Made by a program: the position numbers and the translations under genes | Assembly: GCF_024343735.1 (NCBI RefSeq) | Contig: NZ_RJUE01000058.1 | Span: 1 to 64,000, forward strand | Length of the DNA: 64,000 bases | Source of the DNA: Lacihabitans sp. CCS-44 | GTDB lineage: Bacteria; Bacteroidota; Bacteroidia; Cytophagales; Spirosomataceae | Direction of reading: 5' to 3' | In this document: piece after piece, positions 52,283 through 61,524 of the stretch | Layout: each line of letters opens with the position of its first letter | How positions within the stretch are numbered: the stretch's first letter is position 1 | Notes under the pieces: generated by a model | The model's database searches: none | The model's input: only the letters and a program-made list of their open reading frames with translations | What the model was told of the DNA's origin: nothing

Positions 52283-54421
52283 ATGACTAAAACCACAGCC
52301 CTCAAAAAGTATTTTGGATATGATAGCTTCAGGCCGCTTCAGGCCGAAATCATTGACCATGTGTTAGACAAAAAAGATGCCTTGGTATTGATGCCAACAG
52401 GTGGAGGGAAGTCTGTTTGTTTTCAGATTCCAGCTTTGATAAATGATGGCCTCACTGTGGTTATTTCACCATTAATTGCCCTGATGAAAGATCAAGTGGA
52501 GGCTTTAAGGGGTAATGGAATAAAGGCCTCATTCTTGAATTCGAGCATTTCGAATGATGAGCAAGATGCTGTTTTTTGGGCAGCAAAATTGGGCGAATTA
52601 AAGTTGCTTTATATTGCTCCGGAAAAGCTTTTTGCAGGTAATATGGTGGAGAATTTCAAGAATCTTAATATTTCTCTTTTTGCAATTGATGAATCACATT
52701 GTATATCTTCTTGGGGGCATGATTTCCGTCCAGAGTATCGCCAACTTTCTATTTTAAAAGATCAGTTTCCAGATATTCCTGTCATAGCTCTGACTGCCAC
52801 AGCCGACAAAGTTACCCGTAGAGATATTTGTAAACAGCTCCAAATTCCTGAAGAACACACGTTTATCAGTAGTTTTGATAGGCCAAATATAAGTTTGGAA
52901 GTATTACCAGGTAGAAAACGTTTGCAACAAATTCAGTCGTTTCTAAACAAAATACCTAATCAGTCTGGGATAATTTATTGTCTGAGTCGTAGATCCACCG
53001 AAACTGTTGCCGAAAGCTTAAACAAACTGGGATTTAAAGCAGAGGCTTACCATGCCGGAATAGCCGCCGACAAACGCTCAAAGATTCAGGAGAATTTTAT
53101 CAATGATGAAACGCCCATCATTGTGGCTACTATAGCTTTTGGTATGGGTATCGACAAATCAAATGTACGATGGGTTATACATTATAATATGCCCAGCAAT
53201 GTAGAGAGTTTTTATCAAGAAATTGGTCGAGCTGGCCGTGATGGCACGCCAGCTCAAACTTCTCTTTTTTACAGTTTTGCAGATATTATCACTCGGACAG
53301 ATATGATAAAAAGTTCAGAACTGCCTGAAAACCAGAAAGAACTGATGTTGGCCAAATTGGATAGGATGAAACAATATGCTGAAGCTAATATTTGTCGTAG
53401 GCGGATTTTGATTAGTTATTTTAACGAAGATATAGGAAAGGACTGCGGAAACTGTGATGTTTGTAAAAATCCTCGGAAGAAATTTGATGCAACGGTTTTG
53501 GCTCAAAAAGCACTTTCGGCCATTTTCAGAACAAATGAGAAAATTGCTCTCACGATGCTGGTAGATATACTTCGCGGTAGTAAAAATCAAAGTGTGATTG
53601 GTAAAGGATATGATCAGTTGCCTACATTTGGCGTGGGGAAAGAGCTCAAATCTGAAATTTGGGTGGATTATATCTTGCAATTGTTGAACTATGGTGCTTT
53701 TGATATTGCTTACGACGAAGGCCATACTTTCAAGTTGAATGAGGTGAGCCGTCAAATATTGAAAGGTCAAAGAAAGGTTGAGATTTCAGAATACGTTTCA
53801 CCGTCTGAGAGGCAAGCCGCGGAGGCAGAACAATTGAAAAGTACGGCAAGTAAATCAGAACAAATCAAGGGGGAGTTATTTGAAAAACTCAGAACACTCC
53901 GCAAGCAAATTGCAGATGCTATCGGTTCGCCTGCATATATCGTCTTTTCGGATGCCACATTGGTAGATATGGCGGCCAAAAAGCCGATTACCAAAGCACA
54001 ATTTCTAGAAGTTTCGGGAGTGGGGCAAGAAAAATTCAAGCGTTTCGGTGAGGCATTTATCAAGGAAATATTTGAGTTTGTAAACCAAAACAAAGAATCA
54101 GCCGCAAGAATGGGCAAAGGCTTGACCCAAGCAGTTTCTTATCAATTGTATCAAGATGGCTATTCGGTAGAAGAAATCGCCCAGCAACGTGCCATTGCCC
54201 AATCTACAGTGATTTCTCATCTCATAAAAATGAAAGAAGATGGTAATGAGATAGATTTATCGGTATTGATTGATGCTTGGGATTTAAACGCCATCAAAGA
54301 CGCCATTGAAGAAATTGGATTCAAAAAAGGTGATGGCATAAAAACTATCTTCGAACACTTTGAAGGCAACATGGGTTATGAAAAAATCAGGCTCGCTTTA
54401 TGGTTATTAAATTTGAGCTAA
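52283..54421 (+). CDS. recQ: ATP-dependent DNA helicase RecQ
   Basis: 712 residues. Walker A TGGGKS at 39-44, the helicase box AIDESHCISSWGHDFRPEY with DESH at 136-139, motif VI QEIGRAGRDG near residue 312, zinc-site cysteines (CRRR, then CGNCDVC near residues 372-395), RQC winged helix, and an HRDC domain (RTLRKQIADAIGSPAYIVFSD near residue 540). A C-terminal extension contains an HTH-like segment (SVEEIAQQRAIAQSTVISHL) common in this phylum. It unwinds DNA 3'-5' in recombination repair. It appears to be a single-gene unit. Confidence 0.95.
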   Translation: MTKTTALKKYFGYDSFRPLQAEIIDHVLDKKDALVLMPTGGGKSVCFQIPALINDGLTVVISPLIALMKDQVEALRGNGIKASFLNSSISNDEQDAVFWAAKLGELKLLYIAPEKLFAGNMVENFKNLNISLFAIDESHCISSWGHDFRPEYRQLSILKDQFPDIPVIALTATADKVTRRDICKQLQIPEEHTFISSFDRPNISLEVLPGRKRLQQIQSFLNKIPNQSGIIYCLSRRSTETVAESLNKLGFKAEAYHAGIAADKRSKIQENFINDETPIIVATIAFGMGIDKSNVRWVIHYNMPSNVESFYQEIGRAGRDGTPAQTSLFYSFADIITRTDMIKSSELPENQKELMLAKLDRMKQYAEANICRRRILISYFNEDIGKDCGNCDVCKNPRKKFDATVLAQKALSAIFRTNEKIALTMLVDILRGSKNQSVIGKGYDQLPTFGVGKELKSEIWVDYILQLLNYGAFDIAYDEGHTFKLNEVSRQILKGQRKVEISEYVSPSERQAAEAEQLKSTASKSEQIKGELFEKLRTLRKQIADAIGSPAYIVFSDATLVDMAAKKPITKAQFLEVSGVGQEKFKRFGEAFIKEIFEFVNQNKESAARMGKGLTQAVSYQLYQDGYSVEEIAQQRAIAQSTVISHLIKMKEDGNEIDLSVLIDAWDLNAIKDAIEEIGFKKGDGIKTIFEHFEGNMGYEKIRLALWLLNLS

Positions 54422-54533
54422 AAATATTTAAACTATTCAATATAAGTTAGTTGTATTTTCTATAATTCGCCAGGCTGTGTATGATTTTATATGATTTGGC
54501 GAAGTATAGTCTTTTTTTTTAATGAATGTTGTC

Positions 54534-55187
54534 TCAAGTTCCACTTTCGCTCAACTCATTGCTCATCCCTTTTAGTTCATTATATTCCTCCAAATCACTC
54601 TTGAAATTTTCTTTGTGGCGTTTTTTGAAAGCTCCCATTTTGAAAGCTAAAAAGTACAAAGCCAAAGAAATTGCCATGGGTATTGCGGTGTCTAGCAAAC
54701 CTTTTTGAAGGCCATGTTTTTCTATTTTCGGAGGTAAAAAAGATAGAGGAATCAAAAAGCCGATAGAAAAAAGAATGATACCAAACCATTTTTCGTAGGT
54801 TTTATTTTTGTCATAAAAATCTAGAAGGCCTCTCAGAAATGTGCCAATATTTTTATTAATGAGCGGGGTATTTATTATTTTATAATACTGTGTTAAATTA
54901 ATGAAAGCCACAATGATCCCCATCAAAAGCAGTAGAAATGGAAGAAATTGAATCTGATATTTGAAATCAAACGGATTGCCGAAAAGGATGCCCAACATAA
55001 CTCCAGCCTCGATGATTAGCAATACAAAGAAACCAAAATACTGTTTTTTCAATCGCTCTACTCTCGAAACCGACCTTTGCTTTATCATACTTTCTATCAA
55101 TTTTTGGGTGATGGTTTGAGCTGACATTATTTTTTTGTCATATATTCCCCAAGCTGTTTTTAGTTCTTCTAATTCCATGATTATCAA
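54534..55187 (-). CDS. Membrane protein co-encoded with an ECF sigma factor (possible anti-sigma)
   Basis: 217 residues. A soluble N-terminus of about 50 residues (ELEELKTAWGIYDKKIMSAQTITQKLIESMIK) is followed by four membrane helices and a charged tail. The 4-bp overlap with the sigma gene and the N-terminal cytosolic helix suggest it holds the sigma factor at the membrane. It lacks a recognisable zinc anti-sigma motif, so the role is inferred from position. Confidence 0.6.
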   Translation of the reverse strand: MIIMELEELKTAWGIYDKKIMSAQTITQKLIESMIKQRSVSRVERLKKQYFGFFVLLIIEAGVMLGILFGNPFDFKYQIQFLPFLLLLMGIIVAFINLTQYYKIINTPLINKNIGTFLRGLLDFYDKNKTYEKWFGIILFSIGFLIPLSFLPPKIEKHGLQKGLLDTAIPMAISLALYFLAFKMGAFKKRHKENFKSDLEEYNELKGMSNELSESGT

Positions 55188-55672
55188 TTGGTTTTAATGA
55201 TTTTACCTAATTTCTGTTTGATTCTATTGAGTTTCACCCCCACATTGGTTTTACTAGTGCCAACGATGTCCGTTATTTCGTCATAATTCTTTTCGTCTAG
55301 ATACAACATAATGATTGCTTTTTCGATTTCTGTCAATTGCTGAATCGCTTGATAAAGAATATTTACATGTTCGTTTTCAATGCTTTCCATAGCTGGTATT
55401 TCAAAGTCAGCCTCAGAAATCGACTTGTTCGGTTTGTTTTTGCCTTCTTTTCTTAAACTCGTGAGGGCGGTGTTCAGAGCTATTTTGTAAATCCAAGTAG
55501 AGAGCTTTGATTCATTTCTGAAATTGGGGTAGGCTTTCCAAAGTTGTATCACAATTTCTTGGAAAAGGTCTTTTCTGTCTTCGCTTTCATGACAATAGAG
55601 GTGGCAAACTTTATAAATTATTCCTTTATGTTGATCGATAAGTCCAGTAAATTCTTTTTCCATTCCATTCAT
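55184..55672 (-). CDS. ECF-type RNA polymerase sigma factor
   Basis: 162 residues. Region 2 (DRKDLFQEIVIQLWKAYPNFRNESKLSTWIYKIALNTAL, residues about 32-70) and region 4 with the helix-turn-helix (YDEITDIVGTSKTNVGVKLNRIKQKL, residues about 129-154) are complete. Starts with Met1 or Met4. It directs RNA polymerase to a stress regulon; the following membrane gene may restrain it. Confidence 0.9.
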   Translation of the reverse strand: MNGMEKEFTGLIDQHKGIIYKVCHLYCHESEDRKDLFQEIVIQLWKAYPNFRNESKLSTWIYKIALNTALTSLRKEGKNKPNKSISEADFEIPAMESIENEHVNILYQAIQQLTEIEKAIIMLYLDEKNYDEITDIVGTSKTNVGVKLNRIKQKLGKIIKTN

Positions 55673-55846
55673 TTTTTACAATTAGTAGATTTTTTGGACT
55701 AAAACTTACACTTTTTTGAAAATATATTTTCTCCGAAGCATTGAGCTCACAATATTTTTCTTTTCAAATGTAAGCTATTTTGAGATTTTAAAACATCAGA
55801 AATCTTGTGCAGGGAGTCAGGGCTAAGGTACAGCGTAAATGGGTAT

Positions 55847-56605
55847 TTATTTTCTGTGTAAACCTCTAAGCATTTTTCGGTATTGCATAGGAAGAAGATA
55901 AAACTTCAGTTGGCTAACTGGCCAAAGGTTTTTGGTATGTTTGTAAAGTTTGGTGAGTGTGGAAAGATCAAGAATCTCATATTCATTATTTGCTTTTTTC
56001 AATTCTTTGGGCAAAAGCATATCTTGAACAGCCAGTAGAATTGAAAACCTCAAACTACCCAAATGCTTTCTGTAGGCATCAAAAAGCTCCATTGTGAGCT
56101 TGGAATTGGCATAATTTTGGTGAAGATGTGCTTGTCTTTGAACTTGCCACTCAACAAAATTCTCAGGCAAGTTTTCAATTCCCATTTGTAAACCTACTCT
56201 GCTGAAAACGTCGTAAATCTCGTTTTTTTCGTCATCCGAAAGCGTTCGATGGAGCAATTCATAAGCAGATATCGTGTGGGCTACCAGCATAAAAAGTACA
56301 TCTTGATACGCCCAGTTTGGGATGCTAAAACCCCTATCATTTTCTACGTTTTTGTGGATAATTTTCATGTTTTTCAAAGTCTTTTCCGCACTGCTTTTTT
56401 TTTCAAAAATGATTTTTTGTGCATAAACTACTGTAGAAAATAGTCTACCAATGGGATCGTTTGGAAGCTTTCCGGTAAAAAATAACCAATCTACGGACTT
56501 GCTTTTGGCAAATTCGCCAGCACTGGCACCAAAAATAAATAGAATGCAATCAGCATCGCTCCAAATTTGCCGGACTATAGAATCAGTTTTTACGAAAGTT
56601 TCCAT
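55847..56605 (-). CDS. Oxygenase MpaB-family (DUF2236) protein
   Basis: 252 residues from ATG at 56605; a longer frame reaches 56722 but would overlap the previous gene in full and adds no plausible sequence. DADCILFIFGASAGEFA, then DPIGRLFSTVVYAQKIIFE and ENDRGFSIPNWAYQDVLFML fit the helical, haem-binding MpaB/rubber-oxygenase-type fold; several His residues (AHTISAYELLHR, AHLHQNY) could serve as ligands. Substrate unknown. It lies five bases after the DUF2809 gene, third in an operon with DUF4173. Confidence 0.7.
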   Translation of the reverse strand: METFVKTDSIVRQIWSDADCILFIFGASAGEFAKSKSVDWLFFTGKLPNDPIGRLFSTVVYAQKIIFEKKSSAEKTLKNMKIIHKNVENDRGFSIPNWAYQDVLFMLVAHTISAYELLHRTLSDDEKNEIYDVFSRVGLQMGIENLPENFVEWQVQRQAHLHQNYANSKLTMELFDAYRKHLGSLRFSILLAVQDMLLPKELKKANNEYEILDLSTLTKLYKHTKNLWPVSQLKFYLLPMQYRKMLRGLHRK

Positions 56606-56610
56606 TAGGT

Positions 56611-57012
56611 TTATTTTCTTGAAGTTTCCAATTGAAGTTTTAGAAATAGTTTGATGATTTCGAAGTTTTCTACTAGCAAAATGAAAACAAAACCCAAAGT
56701 GTAAGCGAGAATGTCGAGCCATGAAAATGAGCTACCTAGCACTACTGCTAGTACTTTGTATTTTGCCCAACCAGTAATTTCCAAGAACTTAAAATACTGT
56801 AATGTTTCGATAAAATACGCTATAAATAAGCTAATTAAGGCTATTATGAAAGTATTGTCAAATACGATTCTCAGTCCAGAATAAACGAATATGACTGCCA
56901 AGAAATCTCCGAAAAACGGCCGAATGAATTGGTCGCGTGCGAAAACAGCAATGACGATTTCGATGGCTAGAAGTGCTAATGCTAAAACTAAATATTTTGA
57001 GTTCAGGGTCAT
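56611..57012 (-). CDS. DUF2809 membrane protein
   Basis: 133 residues with four helices. FFGDFLAVIFVYSGLR, YFIETLQYFKFLEITGW and SSFSWLDILAYTLGF are diagnostic of DUF2809 (also called VanZ-like in some sets). Function unknown. One base separates it from the DUF4173 gene upstream. Confidence 0.8.
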   Translation of the reverse strand: MTLNSKYLVLALALLAIEIVIAVFARDQFIRPFFGDFLAVIFVYSGLRIVFDNTFIIALISLFIAYFIETLQYFKFLEITGWAKYKVLAVVLGSSFSWLDILAYTLGFVFILLVENFEIIKLFLKLQLETSRK

Positions 57013-57013
57013 T

Positions 57014-58411
57014 TTATTTGATATTTTGAAGTTTGTAATCCATCAAGTTCCAAGAAAGCCAGGTGTAATTCTTACTCTCTTTTTTATACCATTTGTAAGA
57101 ATTCAGATCTTCCTTTTTCAGCTCTGGGCGGTATTTCTGAATGGTAGGAATCGCATGAATTGAAAGGCTTTTTACATATTCCATATCACAATTGGGCCTT
57201 TTGAGGTTGTTTTCAGCAATGATTTTATCAAAATCGACAAAACTTAGAATCAAGAACGTCAGCATAAAAGCCCATGAATTTGAAATAAACAGGAAATTGA
57301 TATTTAGTTTTTTGATAATTTTCCAAGTAATTGTAAATAAGCCTATTAGGGTTAAGGTAATAAATACGCATACACCAATTCTTTTGTGAGTAAGCCCATA
57401 CATTTCTACATATTTGTAGTTTCTGATAAATACCGAGCCAATAAGTATGGCGTTTTGGGCTATCCAAGCAATGGCAAACGAGACCAAAAGCTTGTTTCTT
57501 TTGTGGAAATTAAGTTGGCCTTTGAAGAAGAAAACAAGAACGCTGATAGAAATTATCACACTGATAATCAATAGATAAGTGCCAGAATGAACCAATTTTG
57601 ACATTTCGACTGCACTTGTTTCTGAAAAATTGAACCAGAGGTATTGGATGTCAATGAAGTTTACACTTAGCAGGAGAGCATTTAGTATCAAGAGGCTGAT
57701 TGTGGCTGTCTGAAACATTTCGTTTTTGATTTCCTCGGCTGGTGCTTTTATAGATATGTTTTTGTCTGTGAAATAATTTTGTCCAAATCGGAGATTTCGA
57801 TTGAAGAACACGCCTGCCAAAACTATATAGCCAAATACAGTAAAAACTGTTCTTGGAACTGAAAATGTGGGGAATTCTTTGAAAAATGTTTCTAAAGCAT
57901 TTTGTAAAAACAAGGTTTTTTCAAGAAAAATTGGGTTGGCATTTTGGAACAATAACAGGAATACAATAAATAAAACCAAAGGAAGAATACTGATTTTTAT
58001 GATTTTTATGATTCGGTGGAGTATCTCAGATTTTGGTGCTATTCCTTCGAATATATTCGAAATAGGAGCAGTTAAATGCCTTATATTCAATATTATATTA
58101 ATAAAAAACACCAAACCTGCACTCACTGCAGAATTTATTTCGGGTAATAAACTATATCCTATAACGACGCCCATTATTAAGATATTTAAGAGAATGCTCA
58201 CATCGGTATTGATTAATAGCACCGAAATGGATGAGAGAAATGCGGTAGTCAGTAATATGGTGGTTTTCTTGTTTTTGGGCATTTGTGGATAACTAAACCC
58301 TAACAATAGAACGTCGAAAAGGAAGAGATTTAGTCCAATGTTTTCTTGCCAAAATATGAAATAGTAAGTAATTAGACAGAAGAAAAACGAGATAGTTTTT
58401 AGATTTTTCAT
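57014..58411 (-). CDS. DUF4153/DUF4173 membrane protein
   Basis: 465 residues with about 12 helices and a soluble C-terminal tail (KRPNCDMEYVKSLSIHAIPTIQKYRPELKK). The AYGLTHKRIGVCVF-like segment (MYGLTHKRIGVCVFITLTLIG near residue 340) and AISIAWIAQN-like core mark the DUF4153/DUF4173 group of proteins. Function unknown. First of a three-gene operon whose promoter region carries two copies of a 22-bp operator. Confidence 0.75.
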   Translation of the reverse strand: MKNLKTISFFFCLITYYFIFWQENIGLNLFLFDVLLLGFSYPQMPKNKKTTILLTTAFLSSISVLLINTDVSILLNILIMGVVIGYSLLPEINSAVSAGLVFFINIILNIRHLTAPISNIFEGIAPKSEILHRIIKIIKISILPLVLFIVFLLLFQNANPIFLEKTLFLQNALETFFKEFPTFSVPRTVFTVFGYIVLAGVFFNRNLRFGQNYFTDKNISIKAPAEEIKNEMFQTATISLLILNALLLSVNFIDIQYLWFNFSETSAVEMSKLVHSGTYLLIISVIISISVLVFFFKGQLNFHKRNKLLVSFAIAWIAQNAILIGSVFIRNYKYVEMYGLTHKRIGVCVFITLTLIGLFTITWKIIKKLNINFLFISNSWAFMLTFLILSFVDFDKIIAENNLKRPNCDMEYVKSLSIHAIPTIQKYRPELKKEDLNSYKWYKKESKNYTWLSWNLMDYKLQNIK

Positions 58412-58430
58412 TGATACTTAATTTAATTAA

Positions 58431-58452
58431 AAAGTACTTTTAGTTGCAAAGT
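58431..58452. promoter_or_regulatory. 22-bp operator, proximal copy
   Basis: On the minus strand ACTTTGCAA-CTA-AAAGTACTTT, 20 bp before the DUF4173 start. It matches the distal copy at 19 of 22 positions; the three differences all fall in the central triplet. Confidence 0.65.
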
Positions 58453-58467
58453 AAATTTAGTTAAATA

Positions 58468-58483
58468 AAACCCTTTCGGGTTT
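58468..58483. other. Hairpin between the two operator copies
   Basis: AAACCC-TTTC-GGGTTT is a perfect 6-bp stem. On the minus strand it is followed by TTATTT, so it could act as an attenuator. Confidence 0.4.
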
Positions 58484-58490
58484 AGGATTA

Positions 58491-58512
58491 AAAGTACTTT
58501 GTATTGCAAAGT
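58491..58512. promoter_or_regulatory. 22-bp operator, distal copy
   Basis: On the minus strand ACTTTGCAA-TAC-AAAGTACTTT. Its position is exactly 60 bp from the proximal copy. Confidence 0.65.
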
Positions 58513-58605
58513 GAAATAAATTAAATCTCTTTTCCAAAATAAATCTATCTTTTTTTCTAAATAGAATTTAGAATTTTAATATTAAGTGCATTAATATTTT
58601 GAAAA

Positions 58606-59139
58606 TCAGTGTTTTACTTTTTTTAATATAGCTTTTGAATAAACTTCAAAATCTTTGTTTGGCTCGGCGATTTCGAAAATTTCTTCAAATTCATTCTCAT
58701 TTTTGAAATGGTATGTTTCTCTAGCCCTATATCCGTTTGGGATATTTTCTATTTCTTCACTGATAAAAATGATATGCTTTTTGTCCGAGGAAATACTTTC
58801 CATTGTGTATTTATTGACAAATCCTTCAATATGAAACTGACGTAATTTGAATTTTTTTTGGCCTTTATCGTAGCTTATAAATCCTTGGTCTTGGTGTACT
58901 TCGCCCATTGGGAAATTCTTACTTGGCGGATAAGAAGACTCGTTTTTTACTTCAATGTAATTGCTGTTTAATACGAGTTCATAAGTTCTTTTATACTTTC
59001 CCTTGCCAGATTCTCCCTCACCTTCGCCTTCCCACTCTCCCAAAAAAGTCTTCATGGGTAACCAAATACTGTCTTTTTTAGAAATTTGAGCATTCGAAAA
59101 TATTGGGAGAAAGAATAATAGAAGAATTGTTTTTTTCAT
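58606..59139 (-). CDS. Secreted beta-barrel-like protein (DUF1579/nitrobindin-like)
   Basis: 177 residues. A signal peptide is cut near residue 17 (FSNAQ). FLGEWEGEGEGESGKGKYKRTYE (about residues 32-54) and the later strands (FISYDKGQKKFKLRQFHIEG, YHFKNENEFEEIFEI) fit the small lipocalin-like barrel families around DUF1579. Function unknown; periplasmic. Confidence 0.6.
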   Translation of the reverse strand: MKKTILLLFFLPIFSNAQISKKDSIWLPMKTFLGEWEGEGEGESGKGKYKRTYELVLNSNYIEVKNESSYPPSKNFPMGEVHQDQGFISYDKGQKKFKLRQFHIEGFVNKYTMESISSDKKHIIFISEEIENIPNGYRARETYHFKNENEFEEIFEIAEPNKDFEVYSKAILKKVKH

Positions 59140-59220
59140 AGGTCTGTTGTTTGAAAATCTAAATTACAGTAATTTCTTTTTGTTCCAAAAAATCATTTAC
59201 CGAAGAAGACACTTCAAGTA

Positions 59221-60450
59221 TTATGCTTTTAATAGATCCGCTATCTTGCTTGAAATAAGCTCTTTCTGAGCTTTCGAGGTGCTTATTTCTTTGGCTTTTT
59301 TTAAGTATTCAATGGCTATTTCTTTGTTTTTTTCTTTATTAAACTCTGCCAAAAGACTGAAATAGAATGGATTAGTTTCAAGTTTTAGTTTTTCTGCTTC
59401 CACTTTTGCTACCTCATTTCCATAAACTTTTGACAATGCAAAGGTGCGATTGAGAGCGGCAATCGGTGAATATTCCTGAAATAATAGCAAATTGTAGAGT
59501 TTGAGTACATGTTCCCATTTTTCTTTGGTGTCTTGTTTATGGGTCATCCAATAGGCCAAACTAGCTTCTATGTGATATTTTGAGGCGGTTTCGCCTTTGG
59601 TGGCCAGATGCAGATGAACAATGCCCTTGTCTATTAGCGATCTGTCCCAGTTGTTTTCGTCTTGATTTTGGTATAAAATCAATTGACCATTTTCGTCTTT
59701 TCGGGCATTCAGCCTTGAACTGTGAAAGCACATTAAGGCATAAAGGGCATGTATTTTTGGGATTTTGTCTGCATAGTTTTCAAGGAGTAATTCCAGCAAC
59801 ATCATGGCTTCAGAACATAACTCTTTTCGGATTATATTATCCTGATTTTCAGAATAATAACCTTCATTGAAAAGCAAATAAAGTGTCAACAAAACCGTGT
59901 CTAGCCTTTCTGTAATCTTGCTTTCTTCTGGAAACTCTATCTTTATTTTTTCAGACTTTAGCTTTTCTTTTGCCCTAAAAAGTCGTTTATTGATGGTTTC
60001 TTTGTTGCTAAGAAACGCTGTAGCAATTTCGTGTATTCCAAATCCGCAGAGCGTTTTTAGGGCAAGTGCAATCTGCGATTCCCTCGAAATACTTGGATGA
60101 CAAACAGCAAATAGCATTTGCAATTGACTATCCGAAATATTCCTTTCGGACAAATCTATTTCGGTAGAAATTTCTGAATTTTGAAAGATTTCTAGTGTGA
60201 TATTGTTCTCAAAATTGCTTGTTCTGGCGATGTGATTTTTGGTTTTGTTTTTGGCTACTGCGTAAAGCCAAGCTTTGGGGTTATCAGGAATTCCTTTGTA
60301 AGGCCATGTTTCTAAAGCACTTAAAAATGTGTCAGAAACAATATCTTCAGCTATTTCCATGTAATCTATACCGAAATGCTTGTTCAAAACAGCCGAAATT
60401 TTTCTCGATTCTGTTCTGAACAAGTGTGGTATAAGCTTTTCGGTATTCAT
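59221..60450 (-). CDS. ECF42-type RNA polymerase sigma factor with C-terminal TPR region
   Basis: 409 residues. Region 2 (YMEIAEDIVSDTFLSALETWPYKGIPDNPKAWLYAVAKN, about 30-68) and region 4 (FGIHEIATAFLSNKETINKRLFRAKEKL, about 137-164) are followed by the long extension typical of ECF42 factors, including LYLLFNEGYYS near residue 190 and TPR-like helices to the end. ECF42 factors lack a classical anti-sigma and are linked with YCII/DGPF proteins; the YCII gene lies 30 bp upstream here. Confidence 0.88.
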   Translation of the reverse strand: MNTEKLIPHLFRTESRKISAVLNKHFGIDYMEIAEDIVSDTFLSALETWPYKGIPDNPKAWLYAVAKNKTKNHIARTSNFENNITLEIFQNSEISTEIDLSERNISDSQLQMLFAVCHPSISRESQIALALKTLCGFGIHEIATAFLSNKETINKRLFRAKEKLKSEKIKIEFPEESKITERLDTVLLTLYLLFNEGYYSENQDNIIRKELCSEAMMLLELLLENYADKIPKIHALYALMCFHSSRLNARKDENGQLILYQNQDENNWDRSLIDKGIVHLHLATKGETASKYHIEASLAYWMTHKQDTKEKWEHVLKLYNLLLFQEYSPIAALNRTFALSKVYGNEVAKVEAEKLKLETNPFYFSLLAEFNKEKNKEIAIEYLKKAKEISTSKAQKELISSKIADLLKA

Positions 60451-60480
60451 AAAATGCTGACGCTGAATTTCTTCAAGTAC

Positions 60481-60834
60481 TTACTTAAAATCATGTTTAG
60501 CCACTTTTCTAACTTCCAGAGTATTACCAGGCCCTTGTAATACTGGACTTCCTTTGGCAAATTCTACTGCTTCTTCAACAGACTCGGCCTTTACTATCAC
60601 GTAGCCGCCGATGGTTTCTTTTATTTCGCCAAAAGGGCCGTTGGTTACTACTCCGCCATGACCCACCACTCGGGCGTCGTCAAACGAAAGGCCGTTGCCA
60701 GTTTCTAATAGTTTTCCTTGGGCGGCTATTCCACCAAGCCAATCCATGGTTTGTTGCATCCAAGCTTGCATTTGCTCTGGTGAAACTTGTCCGGTAGCAT
60801 TTTCATGCCTCATAATCAATACATATTCGTCCAT
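60481..60834 (-). CDS. YCII-related (DGPF) protein
   Basis: 117 residues: MDEYVLIMRHE at the start, NGPFGEIKETIGGYVIVKAES near residue 65 and a C-terminal LEVRKV. The DGPF motif appears as NGPF. YCII proteins have a ferredoxin-like fold with an unsettled function and are regularly encoded next to ECF42 sigma factors, as here with the sigma gene 30 bp downstream. Confidence 0.9.
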   Translation of the reverse strand: MDEYVLIMRHENATGQVSPEQMQAWMQQTMDWLGGIAAQGKLLETGNGLSFDDARVVGHGGVVTNGPFGEIKETIGGYVIVKAESVEEAVEFAKGSPVLQGPGNTLEVRKVAKHDFK

Positions 60835-60900
60835 ATTTTTTTTGTTTTATGCCTAGAAGACAATCCGAAAGTATGAAATAGGACAAGAAATCTGAAAATT

Positions 60901-61344
60901 TTATTCTTTCTTTTTCAAAATATAGATTTTCTGATATTTACCGTCTTGATCCTCTATTTTGAGACCTTTTTTAGAGAAGGTTACTTCACCCAATATATCG
61001 AGATTTTGATTAGAGAAAATGGCCATTACTTTTTTTGAGTCTGATGTTGATTTCAAACCGGTGGAATCTTTATAATCGACACTAAATCCAAAATTGGTAA
61101 TTCTCCACTTTCCTTGGTCTATAATTTCATTATTTCGGTTTTTTAATTCAAAAGTTCGGTTGCTTTTGAAATTAACGATGGAGGTTTCAAGATAATCTAT
61201 TTTAATTTTATTCCTTTTTTCTAGAAAATAGGCTTGTTCAAATTTCCATTCCCCTATTGGTAATTCATGAAGTGGTTTACTCGGAAAGAGTAAACTACAT
61301 GAAGTCAAAATTGGGAGAAGAATAAGGAATTTGAGATTTTTCAT
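60901..61344 (-). CDS. Small lipoprotein (147 residues)
   Basis: The start is taken at the ATG at 61344, giving a lipoprotein signal with lipobox LTSC; the frame continues 38 residues upstream through repeat sequence. The body (LPIGEWKFEQAYF, NFKSNRTFELKNRNNEIIDQGKWRI) resembles lipocalin-like Bacteroidota lipoproteins. Function unknown. Confidence 0.6.
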   Translation of the reverse strand: MKNLKFLILLPILTSCSLLFPSKPLHELPIGEWKFEQAYFLEKRNKIKIDYLETSIVNFKSNRTFELKNRNNEIIDQGKWRITNFGFSVDYKDSTGLKSTSDSKKVMAIFSNQNLDILGEVTFSKKGLKIEDQDGKYQKIYILKKKE

Positions 61345-61422
61345 TTTTAAAAAAATATGGTAATTGCTTGGAAATGAGACGCTTTTTTTTGTTTGATAAT
61401 ACAATATTGATTCTTTGTTATT

Positions 61423-61524
61423 CCACAAAGTTTCACGAAGGATACACAAAAGACACAAAGAAAATGCTATTTTGGGGATAAAAACCTTTGTGAAACTTCT
61501 TGCCTTCTTCGTGAAACTTTGTGG
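61423..61524. repeat. Inverted repeat with 18-bp perfect arms
   Basis: CCACAAAGTTTCACGAAG (61423-61440) and CTTCGTGAAACTTTGTGG (61507-61524) are exact reverse complements across 66 bp. The interior also holds TTTGTGAAACTT words. The tract at 32411-32450 shares the CTTTGTGGAA word, so this is a dispersed family. Confidence 0.85.

Noticed and set aside
56606-56722. Extended N-terminus of the MpaB-family protein
   Set aside because: It overlaps the end of the DUF2809 gene and adds no family-like sequence; the ATG at 56605 follows that gene by five bases.
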